Source: Agrobacterium cucumeris
GTDB taxonomy: Bacteria; Pseudomonadota; Alphaproteobacteria; Rhizobiales; Rhizobiaceae
NCBI RefSeq assembly: GCF_030036535.1
Contig: NZ_CP080388.1
Span: 372,001-436,000 of the forward strand
Direction: 5' to 3'
DNA length: 64,000 nt
The notes under the pieces were generated by a model. That model was not told the DNA's origin. It made no database searches and saw only the letters and a list, made by a program, of their open reading frames with translations. Position 1 is the first letter of the stretch, and each line of letters begins with the position of its first letter. A program made the position numbers and the translations under genes. This document shows, piece after piece, positions 26,929-36,806 of the stretch.

Positions 26929-27719
26929 CATCCATTGCATTGACCATTGCCGGCTCCGACAGCGGCGGCGGTGCCGGCATTCAGGCCGACATCAAGACCT
27001 TCTCCGCTCTCGGCGTCTATGCCGCCAGCGTCATCACCGCCATCACCGCCCAGAACACCAGGGGCGTGACGGCGGTGGAGGATATTTCGGTGGCCACCAT
27101 CATTGCCCAGATGGACGCGGTTTTTTCCGATCTCGCCGTCAACGCAGTGAAGATCGGCATGGTCTCACGCATCGAAACCATCGCCGCCATCGCGGAACGG
27201 CTGCGGCGGCAATCGCAACCGGTGGTGCTCGACCCCGTCATGGTGGCGACATCAGGCGACCGGCTGCTGCATGAAGACGCCATCGAGACATTGCGGCGGG
27301 AGCTTTTGCCGCTCGCGGCCATCATCACGCCAAACCTGCCCGAAGCGGCGCTGCTGACCGGCACGCCGATTGCACAGACGCAGACGGACATCAACCGCCA
27401 GGCCGAGACGATCCTCAAGGCCGGTGCAAAAGCCGTGCTCATCAAGGGCGGACATGGCGATGGGCCTGAGAGCACGGATTATCTGTTTGCTGATGGCACC
27501 ATGCTGGCGCTTGCCGCGCCGCGGGTGGACACGAAGAACGACCACGGCACCGGCTGCACGCTGGCGGCGGCGATTACGGCCCACATTGCCAAGGGTTGTG
27601 AGCTGCGGGAGGCGGTCGGGCTTTCGAAGGAATATTTGAACGGAGCGCTTGAGGCTGGGCGCGGGCTTGCCGTCGGGAATGGGCGGGGGCCGGTGCATCA
27701 TTTTTATCGGTGGTGGTGA
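26925..27719 (+). CDS. thiD: Hydroxymethylpyrimidine/phosphomethylpyrimidine kinase ThiD
   Basis: 264 residues, ribokinase fold: ALTIAGSDSGGGAGIQADIKT at the start, then SALGVYAASVITAITAQNT, LDPVMVATSGDRLL, TPNLPEAALL, VLIKGGHG and the catalytic NDHGTGCTLAAAI. It phosphorylates HMP and HMP-P for ThiE. Last gene of the thiamin salvage operon; a RIME-like inverted repeat starts 20 bp after the stop and probably ends the transcript. The N-terminus is taken at ATG 26925, overlapping the thiE stop. Confidence 0.93.
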   Translation: MTSIALTIAGSDSGGGAGIQADIKTFSALGVYAASVITAITAQNTRGVTAVEDISVATIIAQMDAVFSDLAVNAVKIGMVSRIETIAAIAERLRRQSQPVVLDPVMVATSGDRLLHEDAIETLRRELLPLAAIITPNLPEAALLTGTPIAQTQTDINRQAETILKAGAKAVLIKGGHGDGPESTDYLFADGTMLALAAPRVDTKNDHGTGCTLAAAITAHIAKGCELREAVGLSKEYLNGALEAGRGLAVGNGRGPVHHFYRWW

Positions 27720-27738
27720 CGGGATGCCGCAGGAGCGT

Positions 27739-27926
27739 GGGGCTCCCCCCCCTCTGTCCTACCGGACATCTCCCCCTCAAGGGGGGAGATCGACAAGCGG
27801 CTTGCTCACCATTCAATGAGCGAAGTTTCTCACATTGAGAGGATTGCGTGGGACTGAGGCAGAAACCTCACCCGATCTCCCCCCTTGAGGGGGAGATGTC
27901 CGGCAGGACAGAGGGGGGTAAGCCCC
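27739..27926. repeat. RIME-like long intergenic inverted repeat
   Basis: Two 53-bp arms (27739-27791 and 27874-27926) are reverse complements at about 50 positions. Each contains CATCTCCCCCTCAAGGGG-type sequence and a CCTCTGTCC end, separated by about 80 bp. This matches the rhizobial intergenic mosaic element type as I remember it. It fills the gap between two convergent genes (thiD and the Lrp-type regulator) and can fold into a long hairpin that would stop transcription both ways. Confidence 0.8.
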
Positions 27927-27936
27927 AACCTCGACG

Positions 27937-28395
27937 CTACCTCGCCTTCGGTGTCGCCAACACATTCCGGATCGCAAAACTCGAATGAATCCGCGAAACC
28001 CCCGGCAGTTTCGATAGAATCTCCTTGTGAATCCGTTCGAAATCCCCCGCACTTTCCGCCTCACAGCGGAGGAAATAATCCGAGCCGCCCGTCATCAGGT
28101 AACATTCGCGGATTTCCGGATACCGCCGCACCGCATTCTCGAACCGGTTGAGAAAATCCTCCGTCTGGCGGTCGAGCGTAATCTGCACGATGACCGAGAT
28201 GACCTCGCCGCCCGCGAGACCGCTGGTCAGCGCCGTATATCCGCGGATAATGCCCTCCCGTTCGAGAATATCGACCCGGCGCAGGCAAGCCGAGGCCGAA
28301 AGCCCGACCTCCGCGGCCAGCTTTGCATTGCTGATACGGGCGTTGAGCCGAAGCAGGCGGATGATGTGGCGGTCGGTCGCATCAAGTGACGACAT
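27937..28395 (-). CDS. Lrp/AsnC-family regulator, probable DadR
   Basis: 152 residues from ATG 28395 (a TTG four codons upstream is an alternative). N-terminal helix-turn-helix: LDATDRHIIRLLRLNARISNAKLAAEVGLSASACLRRVDILEREGII. C-terminal RAM/ligand domain: VIVQITLDRQTEDFLNRFE, YLMTGGSDYFLR. It is divergent from alanine racemase and D-amino acid dehydrogenase across 127 bp, the arrangement of DadR/DadA systems in rhizobia, where an Lrp-type activator responds to alanine. That role is inferred from context. The shared 127-bp gap is AT-rich and holds its probable binding sites, but I cannot point to a defined motif. Confidence 0.88.
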   Translation of the reverse strand: MSSLDATDRHIIRLLRLNARISNAKLAAEVGLSASACLRRVDILEREGIIRGYTALTSGLAGGEVISVIVQITLDRQTEDFLNRFENAVRRYPEIRECYLMTGGSDYFLRCEAESAGDFERIHKEILSKLPGVSRIHSSFAIRNVLATPKAR

Positions 28396-28522
28396 AGAAA
28401 ATTCCAATCAGACAAAGAAAATTGCGCCATTTTTAATTCTATCGCATTTCCTTCGAACAATCGCCAAGAAATTCGATAATCGTTGCAATACTCTCATGGG
28501 ATAAGAATGAGGGTGAACGACC

Positions 28523-29686
28523 ATGGACATGCAGATCAGCCGCCAGCAGGCAGCCGGTGGTGCAAGCGGCCATCTGAGCATCGATCTCGGCGCATTACGC
28601 GACAATTACCTGACCCTTGCGGCCATGGCCCCGGCATCGCAGACGGCAGCGGTCGTTAAGGCGGATGCTTATGGCCTCGGCGCTGATATCGTCTCGCAAA
28701 CCCTGTTCGACGCAGGCTGTCGCAATTTCTTTGTCGCCCATATCGATGAGGCGCTGGCGCTCCGGCTTCGTCTGTCGGCACAGGCGCGGATTTTCGTGCT
28801 CAACGGTCTTCAGCCCGGCAATGAGACCTCCTGCGCCGCCATGGCCGTCACCCCGGTTCTGAACTCGCTGGAGCAGATTGCGCAATGGTCGGCCCACGCG
28901 CGCCATCTCGGCAAGACGCTACCGGCGGCGGTGCAGATCGATACCGGCATGTGCCGTCTTGGCCTCTCCCCCGCAGAGCTGGAAATCCTCACGTCCCAGC
29001 CGCAATTGCTCGATGGTATCGACACCGCCTTCGTCATGAGCCACCTCGCCTGCGCCGACGAGCCGGATCATGCCGCCAACGCCCTGCAGCTTGCGGTGAT
29101 GCGTAAAGCTGCCATTGCTTTTCCCGATGCGCCCGTCTGCTTTTCCAACTCCGGCGGCATATTTCTCGGCAATGACTACCACAATCATCTGCTGCGCCCC
29201 GGCATCGCGCTTTATGGCGGCGCGCCCTCCGTTGCCCGCCCGAACCCGATGAAGCCGGTCGTGCGTCTCGATCTCGCCGTCATCCAGACCCGCACCGTGT
29301 CCGCCGGCTCGCTCGTCGGTTATGGCGGCTCCTTCGAAGCCGCAGGTCCCACATGTCTTGCAACAATCGCCGCCGGTTATGCCGATGGTCTGCCACGCTC
29401 GCTCAGCAATCGCGGGGCGGCGTGGTATAATGGAATTCGTCTGCCAATTGCCGGGCGTGTTTCGATGGACAGCATCATTCTCGACATATCGGCCCTGCCC
29501 GAGGGAACATTAACCCAGGGTAGCCTCGTTCAGATGATAGGGCCTGAACAGACACTGGAAGACATCGCCGAGGATGCCGGCACGATTGCCTATGAAATCC
29601 TGACCGGCCTCGGACGCCGTTACCGCCGCAGCTACATTCAGCCGGGAGAAACCCCCGGTAACCGCTTCAACATCAGTCAATCATAA
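28523..29686 (+). CDS. Alanine racemase, catabolic (DadX-like)
   Basis: 387 residues, fold-type III PLP enzyme. Lys46 in [11 protein letters not shown] binds [23 protein letters not shown] and RPGIALYGG line the cofactor site. [13 protein letters not shown] and [13 protein letters not shown] are C-terminal family signatures. It interconverts L- and D-alanine. Twelve bases before dadA and divergent from an Lrp-type regulator, it most likely acts in alanine catabolism with DadA rather than in wall synthesis, so DadX is the better name than Alr, though sequence alone cannot separate them. Starts at ATG 28523; a GAGGGTGA stretch lies upstream. Confidence 0.92.
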   Translation: MDMQISRQQAAGGASGHLSIDLGALRDNYLTLAAMAPASQTAAVVKADAYGLGADIVSQTLFDAGCRNFFVAHIDEALALRLRLSAQARIFVLNGLQPGNETSCAAMAVTPVLNSLEQIAQWSAHARHLGKTLPAAVQIDTGMCRLGLSPAELEILTSQPQLLDGIDTAFVMSHLACADEPDHAANALQLAVMRKAAIAFPDAPVCFSNSGGIFLGNDYHNHLLRPGIALYGGAPSVARPNPMKPVVRLDLAVIQTRTVSAGSLVGYGGSFEAAGPTCLATIAAGYADGLPRSLSNRGAAWYNGIRLPIAGRVSMDSIILDISALPEGTLTQGSLVQMIGPEQTLEDIAEDAGTIAYEILTGLGRRYRRSYIQPGETPGNRFNISQS

Positions 29687-29697
29687 GTGAGACGATC

Positions 29698-30954
29698 ATG
29701 AACGTCACTATCCTCGGAGCCGGCGTTGTCGGCGTGACATCCGCCTGGTACCTGGCCAAAGCCGGACACAAGGTGACGGTGATCGACCGCCAGCCGGCCG
29801 CAGCGCTCGAAACCAGCTTCGCCAATGCCGGTGAGGTCTCCCCCGGCTACTCCTCGCCATGGGCAGCGCCCGGCATTCCGATGAAGGCGATGAAATGGCT
29901 GTTCATGAAACATGCCCCCCTCATCATCCGCCCGACGGCCGATCCGGCGGCGTGGCGCTGGATGAGCCAGATGCTGCGCAACTGCACCTCGGCGCGTTAT
30001 GCCATCAACAAAAGCCGCATGGTGCGCGTCGCCGAATATAGCCGCGATTGCCTGATGGCGCTGCGCGACGAGACCGGCATCCAATATGACCAGCGCATGC
30101 AGGGCACGCTTGAGGTCTTCCGCACCCAGAAGCAGTTCGATGCCATCGGCAAGGATGTCGACGTGCTGACCGCCGGCGGTGTACCCTTCGAAATTCTCGA
30201 CCGCGACGGGTGCGCTGCCATTGAGCCCGGTCTTGCACCCGCCAAGGAGAAGATCGTCGGTGGCCTGCGTCTGCCCGGCGACGAGACTGGCGACTGCTTC
30301 ATGTTCACCACCGAGCTCGCCCGCATGGCGGAAGAAGCCGGTGTTACCTTCATCTATGATACCGGCATCATGCGTCCTGTCGTTGAAGCCGGCCGCATCA
30401 AGGCCGTGGAAACCACCAAGGGTCTGGTGGAAGCCGATGTTTTCGTCGCTGCACTTGGCAGCTATTCTCCGCAATTCGTGCGCCAGCTCGGCCTCAACCT
30501 GCCGGTTTATCCGGTCAAGGGTTACTCCATCACCGTTCCGGTCGTGAAGGAGGAGCGCGCCCCCGTCTCCACCGTGATGGACGAGGCCTACAAGGTGGCG
30601 ATCACCCGGCTGGGTTCGCGCATCCGCGTCGGCGGCATGGCAGAGATCGCCGGTTTCAGCAAGGATCTGCCGGCCGCGCGGCAGGGAACGCTGACCCATT
30701 CAGTGGAAGACCTGTTCGGTGGCGCGGGGGATCAGAGCCAGGCGAAATTCTGGTCTGGCCTGCGCCCGATGACACCGGATGGTACGCCAGTCATCGGCGC
30801 TACCCGCTACAGCAATCTTTACCTCAACACCGGCCACGGCACGCTTGGCTGGACCATGTCCTGCGGTTCCGCCCGCGTACTTGCCGATCTCATCAGCGGG
30901 ACCAAGCCGGAGATCGACACGCACGATCTGGCGATCAGCCGTTACGCCGCATGA
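29698..30954 (+). CDS. dadA: D-amino acid dehydrogenase small subunit DadA
   Basis: 418 residues, FAD-dependent DAO-family oxidoreductase. N-terminal dinucleotide-binding motif [19 protein letters not shown]; then [21 protein letters not shown], the DadA signature; [12 protein letters not shown]; and the C-terminal [16 protein letters not shown] with [16 protein letters not shown]. It oxidises D-alanine to pyruvate and ammonia at the inner membrane, passing electrons to the respiratory chain. The upstream racemase feeds it from L-alanine. A GC-rich perfect hairpin follows nine bases after the stop. Confidence 0.94.
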   Translation: MNVTILGAGVVGVTSAWYLAKAGHKVTVIDRQPAAALETSFANAGEVSPGYSSPWAAPGIPMKAMKWLFMKHAPLIIRPTADPAAWRWMSQMLRNCTSARYAINKSRMVRVAEYSRDCLMALRDETGIQYDQRMQGTLEVFRTQKQFDAIGKDVDVLTAGGVPFEILDRDGCAAIEPGLAPAKEKIVGGLRLPGDETGDCFMFTTELARMAEEAGVTFIYDTGIMRPVVEAGRIKAVETTKGLVEADVFVAALGSYSPQFVRQLGLNLPVYPVKGYSITVPVVKEERAPVSTVMDEAYKVAITRLGSRIRVGGMAEIAGFSKDLPAARQGTLTHSVEDLFGGAGDQSQAKFWSGLRPMTPDGTPVIGATRYSNLYLNTGHGTLGWTMSCGSARVLADLISGTKPEIDTHDLAISRYAA

Positions 30955-30963
30955 TCAACGCTT

Positions 30964-30989
30964 GCCGCGCCGCCACCTGGCGGCGCGGC
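30964..30989 (+). terminator. Hairpin after dadA
   Basis: GCCGCGCCGCC (30964-30974) pairs perfectly with GGCGGCGCGGC (30979-30989) around a 4-nt loop. There is no T-run (TTGCG follows), so it is either a weak terminator or an RNA-stabilising end. Confidence 0.6.
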
Positions 30990-31133
30990 TTGCGAAAATC
31001 GGGCCGGCCCGCGCGAATTTCGGCCGTCAACACGCCACAATTCATTCAGCGCCCGTTCAGCAGCAGCGCTATATTTCTTTAACCATCGAATTTGCAACTG
31101 GCAGCGCCCCTGCCATCTGGATGGAAGAAGACC

Positions 31134-31637
31134 ATGTCGTCCTTTGCAGCTAAAACCGTTCTGGCCGTCGCCGTAGCCGCCGCCACCATCGTTCCTTTCA
31201 ACACCGCGTCTGCCGACGACTGGGGTCGCCGTGACCGCCGCGACGCCGCCATTCTGGGTGGCGTACTTGGCCTTGCTGCCGGTGTTGCCGTCGGCTCCGC
31301 CCTTTCCCGCCCGGCGCCTGTTGACGATGAGCGCGTCTACATCGACCCGCCGCGCCGTTACGAGCCGAGCTATGTCTATGACGAGCCGGATTACCAGGAA
31401 TACCGCCCGGCCCCCGTCTACCGTCCCGCTCCCGTCTATCGCCCGGCACCGGTCTATCGCCCGCAGCCGGTTTATGACAGCCGCCCGGTCTATGGCCAGC
31501 GCGCCACCTATCGCACCATCGAGCCGTGGACCAACGCCTGGTACGACTATTGCTCGCAGCGTTACCGCAGCTTCAATACCCGCACCGGCACCTATACGGA
31601 TTATGACGGCCAGCGTCATTTCTGCGTCGCGGGCTAA
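31134..31637 (+). CDS. BA14K-family exported protein
   Basis: 167 residues from ATG 31134 (GGAAGAAG upstream). Signal peptide ending near TASA/DDWGRR; a hydrophobic helix ILGGVLGLAAGVAVGSAL follows; then a Pro/Tyr-rich stretch with tandem 'RPAPVY' heptads (about residues 95-125); and a C-terminal BA14K domain (WYDYCSQRYRSFNTRTGTY with DGQRHFC) holding the two conserved cysteines. The family is named after a 14-kDa Brucella immunoreactive protein and is common, in many copies, in Rhizobiales. Lectin-like or envelope roles have been proposed, but the function is open. Monocistronic; an inverted repeat lies downstream. Confidence 0.85.
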   Translation: MSSFAAKTVLAVAVAAATIVPFNTASADDWGRRDRRDAAILGGVLGLAAGVAVGSALSRPAPVDDERVYIDPPRRYEPSYVYDEPDYQEYRPAPVYRPAPVYRPAPVYRPQPVYDSRPVYGQRATYRTIEPWTNAWYDYCSQRYRSFNTRTGTYTDYDGQRHFCVAG

Positions 31638-31714
31638 TAGCGCCAGCGGCTTCCAGCAGGAGCGACAGCAGAAAAGCTGAGCGTCATACTGGCGATGCGC
31701 GCCAAAGTCTCCTC

Positions 31715-31790
31715 CGTCATCCTCGCCCTTGAGGCGAGGATCCACACTTTCGATCTCCGATGGATCCTCGCCTCAGGGGCGAGGATGACG
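31715..31790. repeat. 30-bp inverted intergenic repeat
   Basis: Arms 31715-31744 and 31761-31790 are reverse complements at 29 of 30 positions (outer CGTCATCCTCGCC, inner GCGAGGATCCA). It lies between convergent BA14K and dctD genes. The sequence type, with GTCATCCTCG ends, is familiar from dispersed repeats in Agrobacterium and Rhizobium. It probably also acts as a bidirectional terminator. Confidence 0.75.
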
Positions 31791-31838
31791 CCGAGTGTGA
31801 GAAAGCCGTCCAAAGCGTTGCGGCTCTTTCACGCCCCC

Positions 31839-33194
31839 TCAGTTCTTCACATAATCCGCCCGGTTGATGCCGTGGCGTTGCAGCTTGTCATAAAACGTCT
31901 TGCGGGCGATGCCGAGCGTTGCAATTGTCTCCGCCACATCCCCATTCGACTGTTCCAGCGTTTCGCGAATGATCCGCGCCTCGATCGCATCCATGCGTTC
32001 GGGCAAGGTGCCGGATGCGGGCATGGCAGCCTGCGCAACGGGTGCAACGGCCGCTTCCGTTTCCAGTCCCAGAACCACCCTTTCGGCGAAATGCCCGAGT
32101 TCGCGCACATTGCCCGGCCAGTCATGATCCTGAAGCCGACGGGAAATTCCGGCGCTGATCTGCGGCACGGCCATGTTGAAACGGTTGGCGGCCTTGGTGA
32201 CGAAGTGGGAGAACAGCAGCGGAATATCCGCCTTGCGCTCCCGCAGCGGCGGTATCGACAGCGTCACCACATTCAGTCGGTAGTAAAGATCCTCGCGAAA
32301 GGTGCCGCGCTCGGCGGGATCGCCGAGATCGACCTTGGCCGCCGCCACCACGCGGATATCGACCGGCCGTTCCTCGTTTGAACCCAGCGGCGACACCTCG
32401 CGCATTTCCAGCACGCGCAGCATCTTCACCTGCACGGCAAGCGGCATGCTTTCAATCTCGTCCAGAAACAGCGTGCCGCCGCTGGAATGCTCGATACGGC
32501 CGACACGTTTCTTCTGCGCGCCGGTAAAAGCGCCGGGCTCATGGCCGAAAAGCTCGCTTTCGATCACCGTTTCCGGCAGTGCACCGCAATTCAGCGCCAC
32601 GAAATTTCCTCGCGAGCGCTTCTTGCTCCAGCGGTGCAGCGCCGTCGCCACCACTTCCTTGCCGCTGCCTGTCTCACCCGCCACCAGCACATCCACATCC
32701 GTATCGGCAATGTGCCTGAGCGTGGTGCGCAGACGCTCCATGGCCGGCGTCTGGCCAATCAGCGGCAAATCGTCTTCCGCCTGCCCGGCAGCGCGGCGAA
32801 GCGCGCGGTTTTCCAGCACGAGGCGGCGCTTTTCCAGCGCACGGCGGGCACTCTCCACCATGCGTTCGGCGGGAAAGGGCTTGGCGATGAAATCATAGGC
32901 GCCGTTATGAAGCGCATCGACCGCCATCGGCACGTCGCCATGGCCGGTGATGAGGATGACAGGCAGATCGGCATCGATCTTGCGGACATGGTCGAAGAAT
33001 TCGAGGCCGGTCATGCCCGGCATGCGCACATCCGTGATGACGATGCCGTCGAAATCCTCGTTCAGCGCCGCAAGCGCCTGTTCGGCGCGGGAAAAGGAGG
33101 TGACCGGCAATCCGTCGAGTTCCAGCGTCTGCACCATCGCCTTGCGCAGCTGCGAGTCGTCATCCACCAGGAATATGGTTCCATCCACCGTCAT
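31839..33194 (-). CDS. dctD: DctD, sigma-54-dependent response regulator for C4-dicarboxylate transport
   Basis: 451 residues. Receiver domain (about 1-120): IFLVDDDSQ with acidic residues, [12 protein letters not shown] with the phosphorylated Asp, and the Lys in IAKPFP. AAA+ domain (about 145-380): Walker A GETGSGKE, sigma-54 contact loop GAFTGA, Walker [11 protein letters not shown], and the VRELGHF helix. A Fis-type HTH at the C-terminus ([19 protein letters not shown]). It activates dctA from the upstream sites at 35045-35098 with RNA polymerase-sigma-54. One base separates its ATG from the dctB stop. Confidence 0.93.
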   Translation of the reverse strand: MTVDGTIFLVDDDSQLRKAMVQTLELDGLPVTSFSRAEQALAALNEDFDGIVITDVRMPGMTGLEFFDHVRKIDADLPVILITGHGDVPMAVDALHNGAYDFIAKPFPAERMVESARRALEKRRLVLENRALRRAAGQAEDDLPLIGQTPAMERLRTTLRHIADTDVDVLVAGETGSGKEVVATALHRWSKKRSRGNFVALNCGALPETVIESELFGHEPGAFTGAQKKRVGRIEHSSGGTLFLDEIESMPLAVQVKMLRVLEMREVSPLGSNEERPVDIRVVAAAKVDLGDPAERGTFREDLYYRLNVVTLSIPPLRERKADIPLLFSHFVTKAANRFNMAVPQISAGISRRLQDHDWPGNVRELGHFAERVVLGLETEAAVAPVAQAAMPASGTLPERMDAIEARIIRETLEQSNGDVAETIATLGIARKTFYDKLQRHGINRADYVKN

Positions 33195-33195
33195 G

Positions 33196-35037
33196 TCATG
33201 CTCGCTTCAGATATACGGAAAAAGCCGTGCCCGCCCCGCTGCTCGTCACCTCGATACGTCCGCCATAATCCGAGGCAATATCGTTGGAGATGACGAGGCC
33301 TAGACCGAGGCCGCTTTCCTTTGAGGTGTTGAAGGGCGAAAACAGCTGGGCGCGGATGGCCTCGGGAATACCCCCGCCATTGTCGCTGACCGAAAGCACG
33401 ACCATGTCGCTCTCCTCGCGCACGCGCACTTCCACGCGGGCAGCGCTAATCTCTTCGGTGGCTTCCAGCGCGTTTTGCAGAAGGTTGATGAGGATCTGCT
33501 CCAGCCGGATGCGGCTGCCGAGCACCTTCAAATCCTCATCCGGAAGCGCGATATCCAGCGCATCCATCTGCCCGGAAAAACGGCTGCGCAACAGCATGAC
33601 CGCGCCTTCGATGACCAGTTTGAGGCTGACCGGCTCGGCGGCGGTGCGGCCCTTGCGGGCCAAAATCTTCAGGTCACCGGTAATCGTGCCGATGCGCTCG
33701 GTCAGCGCGGCGATGTTTTCGAGATTTTCGGTCGCCTCGGACAAACGGTCGCGTTTCAGCAGGGTGCGGGCATTGTCGGCAAAGGCGCGGATGGTCGCCA
33801 CCGGCTGGTTGATTTCATGCGCCACACCCGCCGCCACCTGGCCGAGAATCGAAAGGCGGTTGGCCTGCACCAGCTCATGCTGCACATTGCGCAACTCGCC
33901 CGTCGTCTTTTCATGCAAAGCGATTTCCGCCTGCAGATGGTCGCGGGTCTTCGTCAGGTCACGGGTCCGCTCCTGCACCTTCATTTCCAGCTCCGCGCGG
34001 GCGCGCTGCTCCTCTTCCTTTTCCTTGAGCGTCTTGTGCCGGCGCCACAGCCACAGGGCCGAAAGACCCATCAGCGGCATCAGCGTCGCCAGCGCCACCA
34101 CCCGGCCCTCGCGGATTGCGGCGTTCAGCGCAGGCGCTACGGGTTGCAGGTAATGCAGCGTCCATGTGGTCGTCGGCACCGACGTTTCCAGCCGCAGATA
34201 ATCGCCGCGCTCCCGCCCCGGCTCATCGACATGGATGAGCGGAACATCATCGCCCGATGAGCGGGCCGGCCGGAACGGCAGGATCGCCAGCGTCTCATTG
34301 CCGAATTGCAGGCTTTCGGAAATCACCTTTCGCCGCGCTTCGTCAATCGGCGCAACGGTCTTGAAGCGCCATTCCGGCACGCTCGTCATCAGCACCACGC
34401 CGTTTCTGTCGACCACATAAACCGGCTTGCCGCCAATGTTCCAGTCCGATTCCAGACGATTGAACTCCACCTTGGCGATGACAACACCAAGCGGCCGCCC
34501 GTCCGCGGCATCGATGCGGCGGGAAATATAAAGACCCGGCCGGCGGCTGACATTGCCGAGCGCATAATGTTCGGACATGCCGGTCTTCATCGCCGCCTGA
34601 AAATATTCGCGGAACGCGTAGTTGGAGCCGACGAAGCTGTCCTCCTCCCGCCAGTTGCTGGAAGCGATGGTGAGACCGGTTGGCCCGGTCACATAGATGA
34701 CAGACGACTGCGTGCCTTCGATCAGCCCCTCCAGCTTGCGGTTCAGCCGGTCGACCGCGACGGCGTCGCCGCCATCCAGCGCGGTGGAAAGATCGGGATC
34801 ACCTGACAGAACCAGCGGAATGGCCCGCGGCCGCTCCAGCGCGACATTCAGCAACGCAATCTTCAGTTCAGCATCGGTTGACGCCTCGAAACCCGCCGTT
34901 CGCATTGCCTGATGACGGGCGAATTCATCGGCCACCAGCAAGGCACCAAGACTGACGAGCAGCCACAGGCCGGCCAGCGCCAGCCACTGCGCGCGACGTT
35001 TCGCCTGAGAATGAGGTGCCTGATCCTGATAAGTCAT
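33196..35037 (-). CDS. dctB: DctB, C4-dicarboxylate sensor histidine kinase
   Basis: 613 residues. An N-terminal membrane helix ([19 protein letters not shown]), a large periplasmic tandem-PAS sensor (about 45-305) and a second membrane helix ([19 protein letters not shown]). A coiled coil with repeated Glu/Arg comes next, then the phosphoacceptor region [19 protein letters not shown] and an HATPase with [10 protein letters not shown] and [10 protein letters not shown]. It senses succinate, malate or fumarate, modulated by DctA, and phosphorylates DctD. Transcribed as dctBD, divergently from dctA. Confidence 0.93.
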   Translation of the reverse strand: MTYQDQAPHSQAKRRAQWLALAGLWLLVSLGALLVADEFARHQAMRTAGFEASTDAELKIALLNVALERPRAIPLVLSGDPDLSTALDGGDAVAVDRLNRKLEGLIEGTQSSVIYVTGPTGLTIASSNWREEDSFVGSNYAFREYFQAAMKTGMSEHYALGNVSRRPGLYISRRIDAADGRPLGVVIAKVEFNRLESDWNIGGKPVYVVDRNGVVLMTSVPEWRFKTVAPIDEARRKVISESLQFGNETLAILPFRPARSSGDDVPLIHVDEPGRERGDYLRLETSVPTTTWTLHYLQPVAPALNAAIREGRVVALATLMPLMGLSALWLWRRHKTLKEKEEEQRARAELEMKVQERTRDLTKTRDHLQAEIALHEKTTGELRNVQHELVQANRLSILGQVAAGVAHEINQPVATIRAFADNARTLLKRDRLSEATENLENIAALTERIGTITGDLKILARKGRTAAEPVSLKLVIEGAVMLLRSRFSGQMDALDIALPDEDLKVLGSRIRLEQILINLLQNALEATEEISAARVEVRVREESDMVVLSVSDNGGGIPEAIRAQLFSPFNTSKESGLGLGLVISNDIASDYGGRIEVTSSGAGTAFSVYLKRA

Positions 35038-35044
35038 GCGCTAA

Positions 35045-35098
35045 TTGTGCGGATTTACACACAGACCGCAAGAGAATTTGTCCGGAATTCCGCACAAA
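35045..35098. promoter_or_regulatory. Two DctD-type upstream activator sites
   Basis: TTTGTCCGGAATTCCGCACAAA (35077-35098, written here only by its halves TTTGTCCGGAA and TTCCGCACAAA) is an inverted repeat with one mismatched pair. A second, weaker copy, TTGTGCGGATTTACACA, starts at 35045. Tandem sites of the TGTGCGGA-type lie upstream of rhizobial dctA and bind DctD. They stand about 70-125 bp before the sigma-54 promoter. Confidence 0.75.
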
Positions 35099-35169
35099 TG
35101 CTCGTGAGCCGGCAAAGCACCAATAAAAAGTACTTTTTAAATCAGGTAATTACGACAAATAAGCAAGTC

Positions 35170-35185
35170 TGGCATGCGTATTGCA
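35170..35185 (+). promoter_or_regulatory. Sigma-54 promoter of dctA
   Basis: TGGCATGCGTATTGCA matches the -24/-12 consensus TGGCAC-N5-TTGCA, with the invariant GG and GC spaced correctly. It lies about 90 bp before the dctA ATG and downstream of the DctD-type sites. Confidence 0.9.
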
Positions 35186-35273
35186 CATGACTCCGCAATC
35201 GGCGCGAAGCCGTCAACGTCACGGCGATCCCGGGAGGCCAATAAAGGCAGGGTGAGGCCGAGGAGGAAAAAAC

Positions 35274-36623
35274 ATGATCGATAGCACAGCCGTGGCCGCA
35301 GGCCACGCCAAGCAGCCATTTTACAAGCACCTGTATTTCCAGGTTCTGGTCGCCATCATCGCCGGTATCGCGCTTGGCCATTTCTATCCGACCTTCGGTG
35401 AGCAGCTGAAGCCGCTCGGCGACGGCTTCATCCGCCTCGTCAAGATGATCATCGCTCCCGTCATCTTCCTCACCGTCGCAACCGGCATTGCCGGCATGAA
35501 CGACATGAAGAAGGTTGGACGCGTGGCCGGCAAGGCCATGATCTACTTCCTGGTGTTCTCCACCCTCGCGCTCGTTGTCGGCCTCATCGTCGCCAATACC
35601 GTGCAGCCGGGTGCCGGCATGAACATCGATCCTTCGACGCTGGATGCCAAGGCCGTCGCGACCTACGCCGACAAGGCCCATGAGCAGACCATCACCGGCT
35701 TCCTGATGAACATCATCCCGACCACCATCGTCGGCGCATTTGCCAGCGGTGACATTCTGCAGGTGCTGTTCTTCTCGGTTCTGTTCGGCATCGCGCTCGG
35801 CATCGTCGGCGAAAAGGGCAAGCCCGTCACCGATTTCATGCATGCCATGATGTATCCGATCTTCAAGCTGGTCGCGATCCTGATGAAGGCCGCCCCCATC
35901 GGCGCTTTCGGCGCCATGGCGTTCACCATCGGCAAATACGGCATCTCGTCCGTCACCAACCTCGCAATGCTGATCGGCACCTTCTACGTCACGTCGGCCC
36001 TGTTCGTGTTCGTGGTTCTCGGCGCCGTCTGCCGCTACAACGGCTTCTCCATCGTCGCGCTCATCCGCTACATCAAGGAAGAACTGCTGCTGGTTCTCGG
36101 CACCTCGTCTTCCGAAGCCGCCCTGCCGGGCCTGATGAGCAAGATGGAAAAGGCCGGCTGCAAGCGCTCCGTCGTCGGCCTCGTCATTCCCACCGGTTAC
36201 TCCTTCAACCTTGACGGCACCAACATCTACATGACGCTGGCGGCCCTCTTCATCGCCCAGGCCACCGGTATCCACCTGTCCTTCGGTGAACAGATCCTGC
36301 TGCTGCTCGTCGCCATGCTCTCCTCCAAGGGCGCGGCCGGCATCACCGGCGCAGGCTTCATCACGCTCGCTGCAACGCTCTCCGTCGTGCCTTCCGTTCC
36401 GGTTGCCGGCATGGCGCTGATCCTCGGTATCGACCGCTTCATGTCGGAATGCCGCGCGCTCACCAACTTCGTCGGCAACGCCGTCGCCACCATCGTCGTC
36501 GCCCGCTGGGAAGGTGAACTGGATCAGGACCAGCTTGCCCGCGTGCTCAGCGGCCAGGAAGAAATCTCCGGCATTGCCGATGTGGATGCGGCACTGCCGG
36601 CATCGGTTCAGCCCGCCGAATAA
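35274..36623 (+). CDS. dctA: DctA, C4-dicarboxylate/proton symporter
   Basis: 449 residues, DAACS (SLC1-like) transporter. AGGAGG precedes ATG 35274. Signatures: [19 protein letters not shown] at the first helix; [22 protein letters not shown]; the serine-rich re-entrant loop [30 protein letters not shown]; and the C-terminal [10 protein letters not shown] and [16 protein letters not shown]. It imports succinate, malate, fumarate and orotate across the inner membrane. Expression is set by DctB/DctD through the sigma-54 promoter upstream. It is followed by a 14-bp perfect hairpin. Confidence 0.95.
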   Translation: MIDSTAVAAGHAKQPFYKHLYFQVLVAIIAGIALGHFYPTFGEQLKPLGDGFIRLVKMIIAPVIFLTVATGIAGMNDMKKVGRVAGKAMIYFLVFSTLALVVGLIVANTVQPGAGMNIDPSTLDAKAVATYADKAHEQTITGFLMNIIPTTIVGAFASGDILQVLFFSVLFGIALGIVGEKGKPVTDFMHAMMYPIFKLVAILMKAAPIGAFGAMAFTIGKYGISSVTNLAMLIGTFYVTSALFVFVVLGAVCRYNGFSIVALIRYIKEELLLVLGTSSSEAALPGLMSKMEKAGCKRSVVGLVIPTGYSFNLDGTNIYMTLAALFIAQATGIHLSFGEQILLLLVAMLSSKGAAGITGAGFITLAATLSVVPSVPVAGMALILGIDRFMSECRALTNFVGNAVATIVVARWEGELDQDQLARVLSGQEEISGIADVDAALPASVQPAE

Positions 36624-36678
36624 TACGACCTCCCAAGGTCCGGCCTGTCCCGGCTCCGTCCGGACAGGCTCTTACAAG

Positions 36679-36712
36679 AAGGCCGGCGCATCATGATCGA
36701 TGCGCCGGCCTT
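36679..36712 (+). terminator. Hairpin downstream of dctA
   Basis: AAGGCCGGCGCATC (36679-36692) pairs perfectly with 36699-36712 around a 6-nt loop; a shorter hairpin (GCCTGTCC / GGACAGGC) lies just upstream. No long T-run follows, but the stem strength suggests the dctA transcript ends here. Confidence 0.7.
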
Positions 36713-36806
36713 CCACGTTCAGATATAGTCGTGAAAACAGTTCTTATCGCCGGGCAGATGCTGTAGAGCCAGACGGGAGCGAATGGATGAACGGAGTTGG
36801 CATCAT

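Noticed and set aside
27720..27936. Inverted repeat considered as the ends of an insertion sequence
   Set aside because: Only about 80 bp lies between the arms and no transposase is present; it fits a RIME-like repeat better.
31380..31480. Repeat pattern in the BA14K gene considered as a CRISPR-like or intergenic repeat
   Set aside because: It is an in-frame RPAPVY protein repeat within a coding region, with no spacers.
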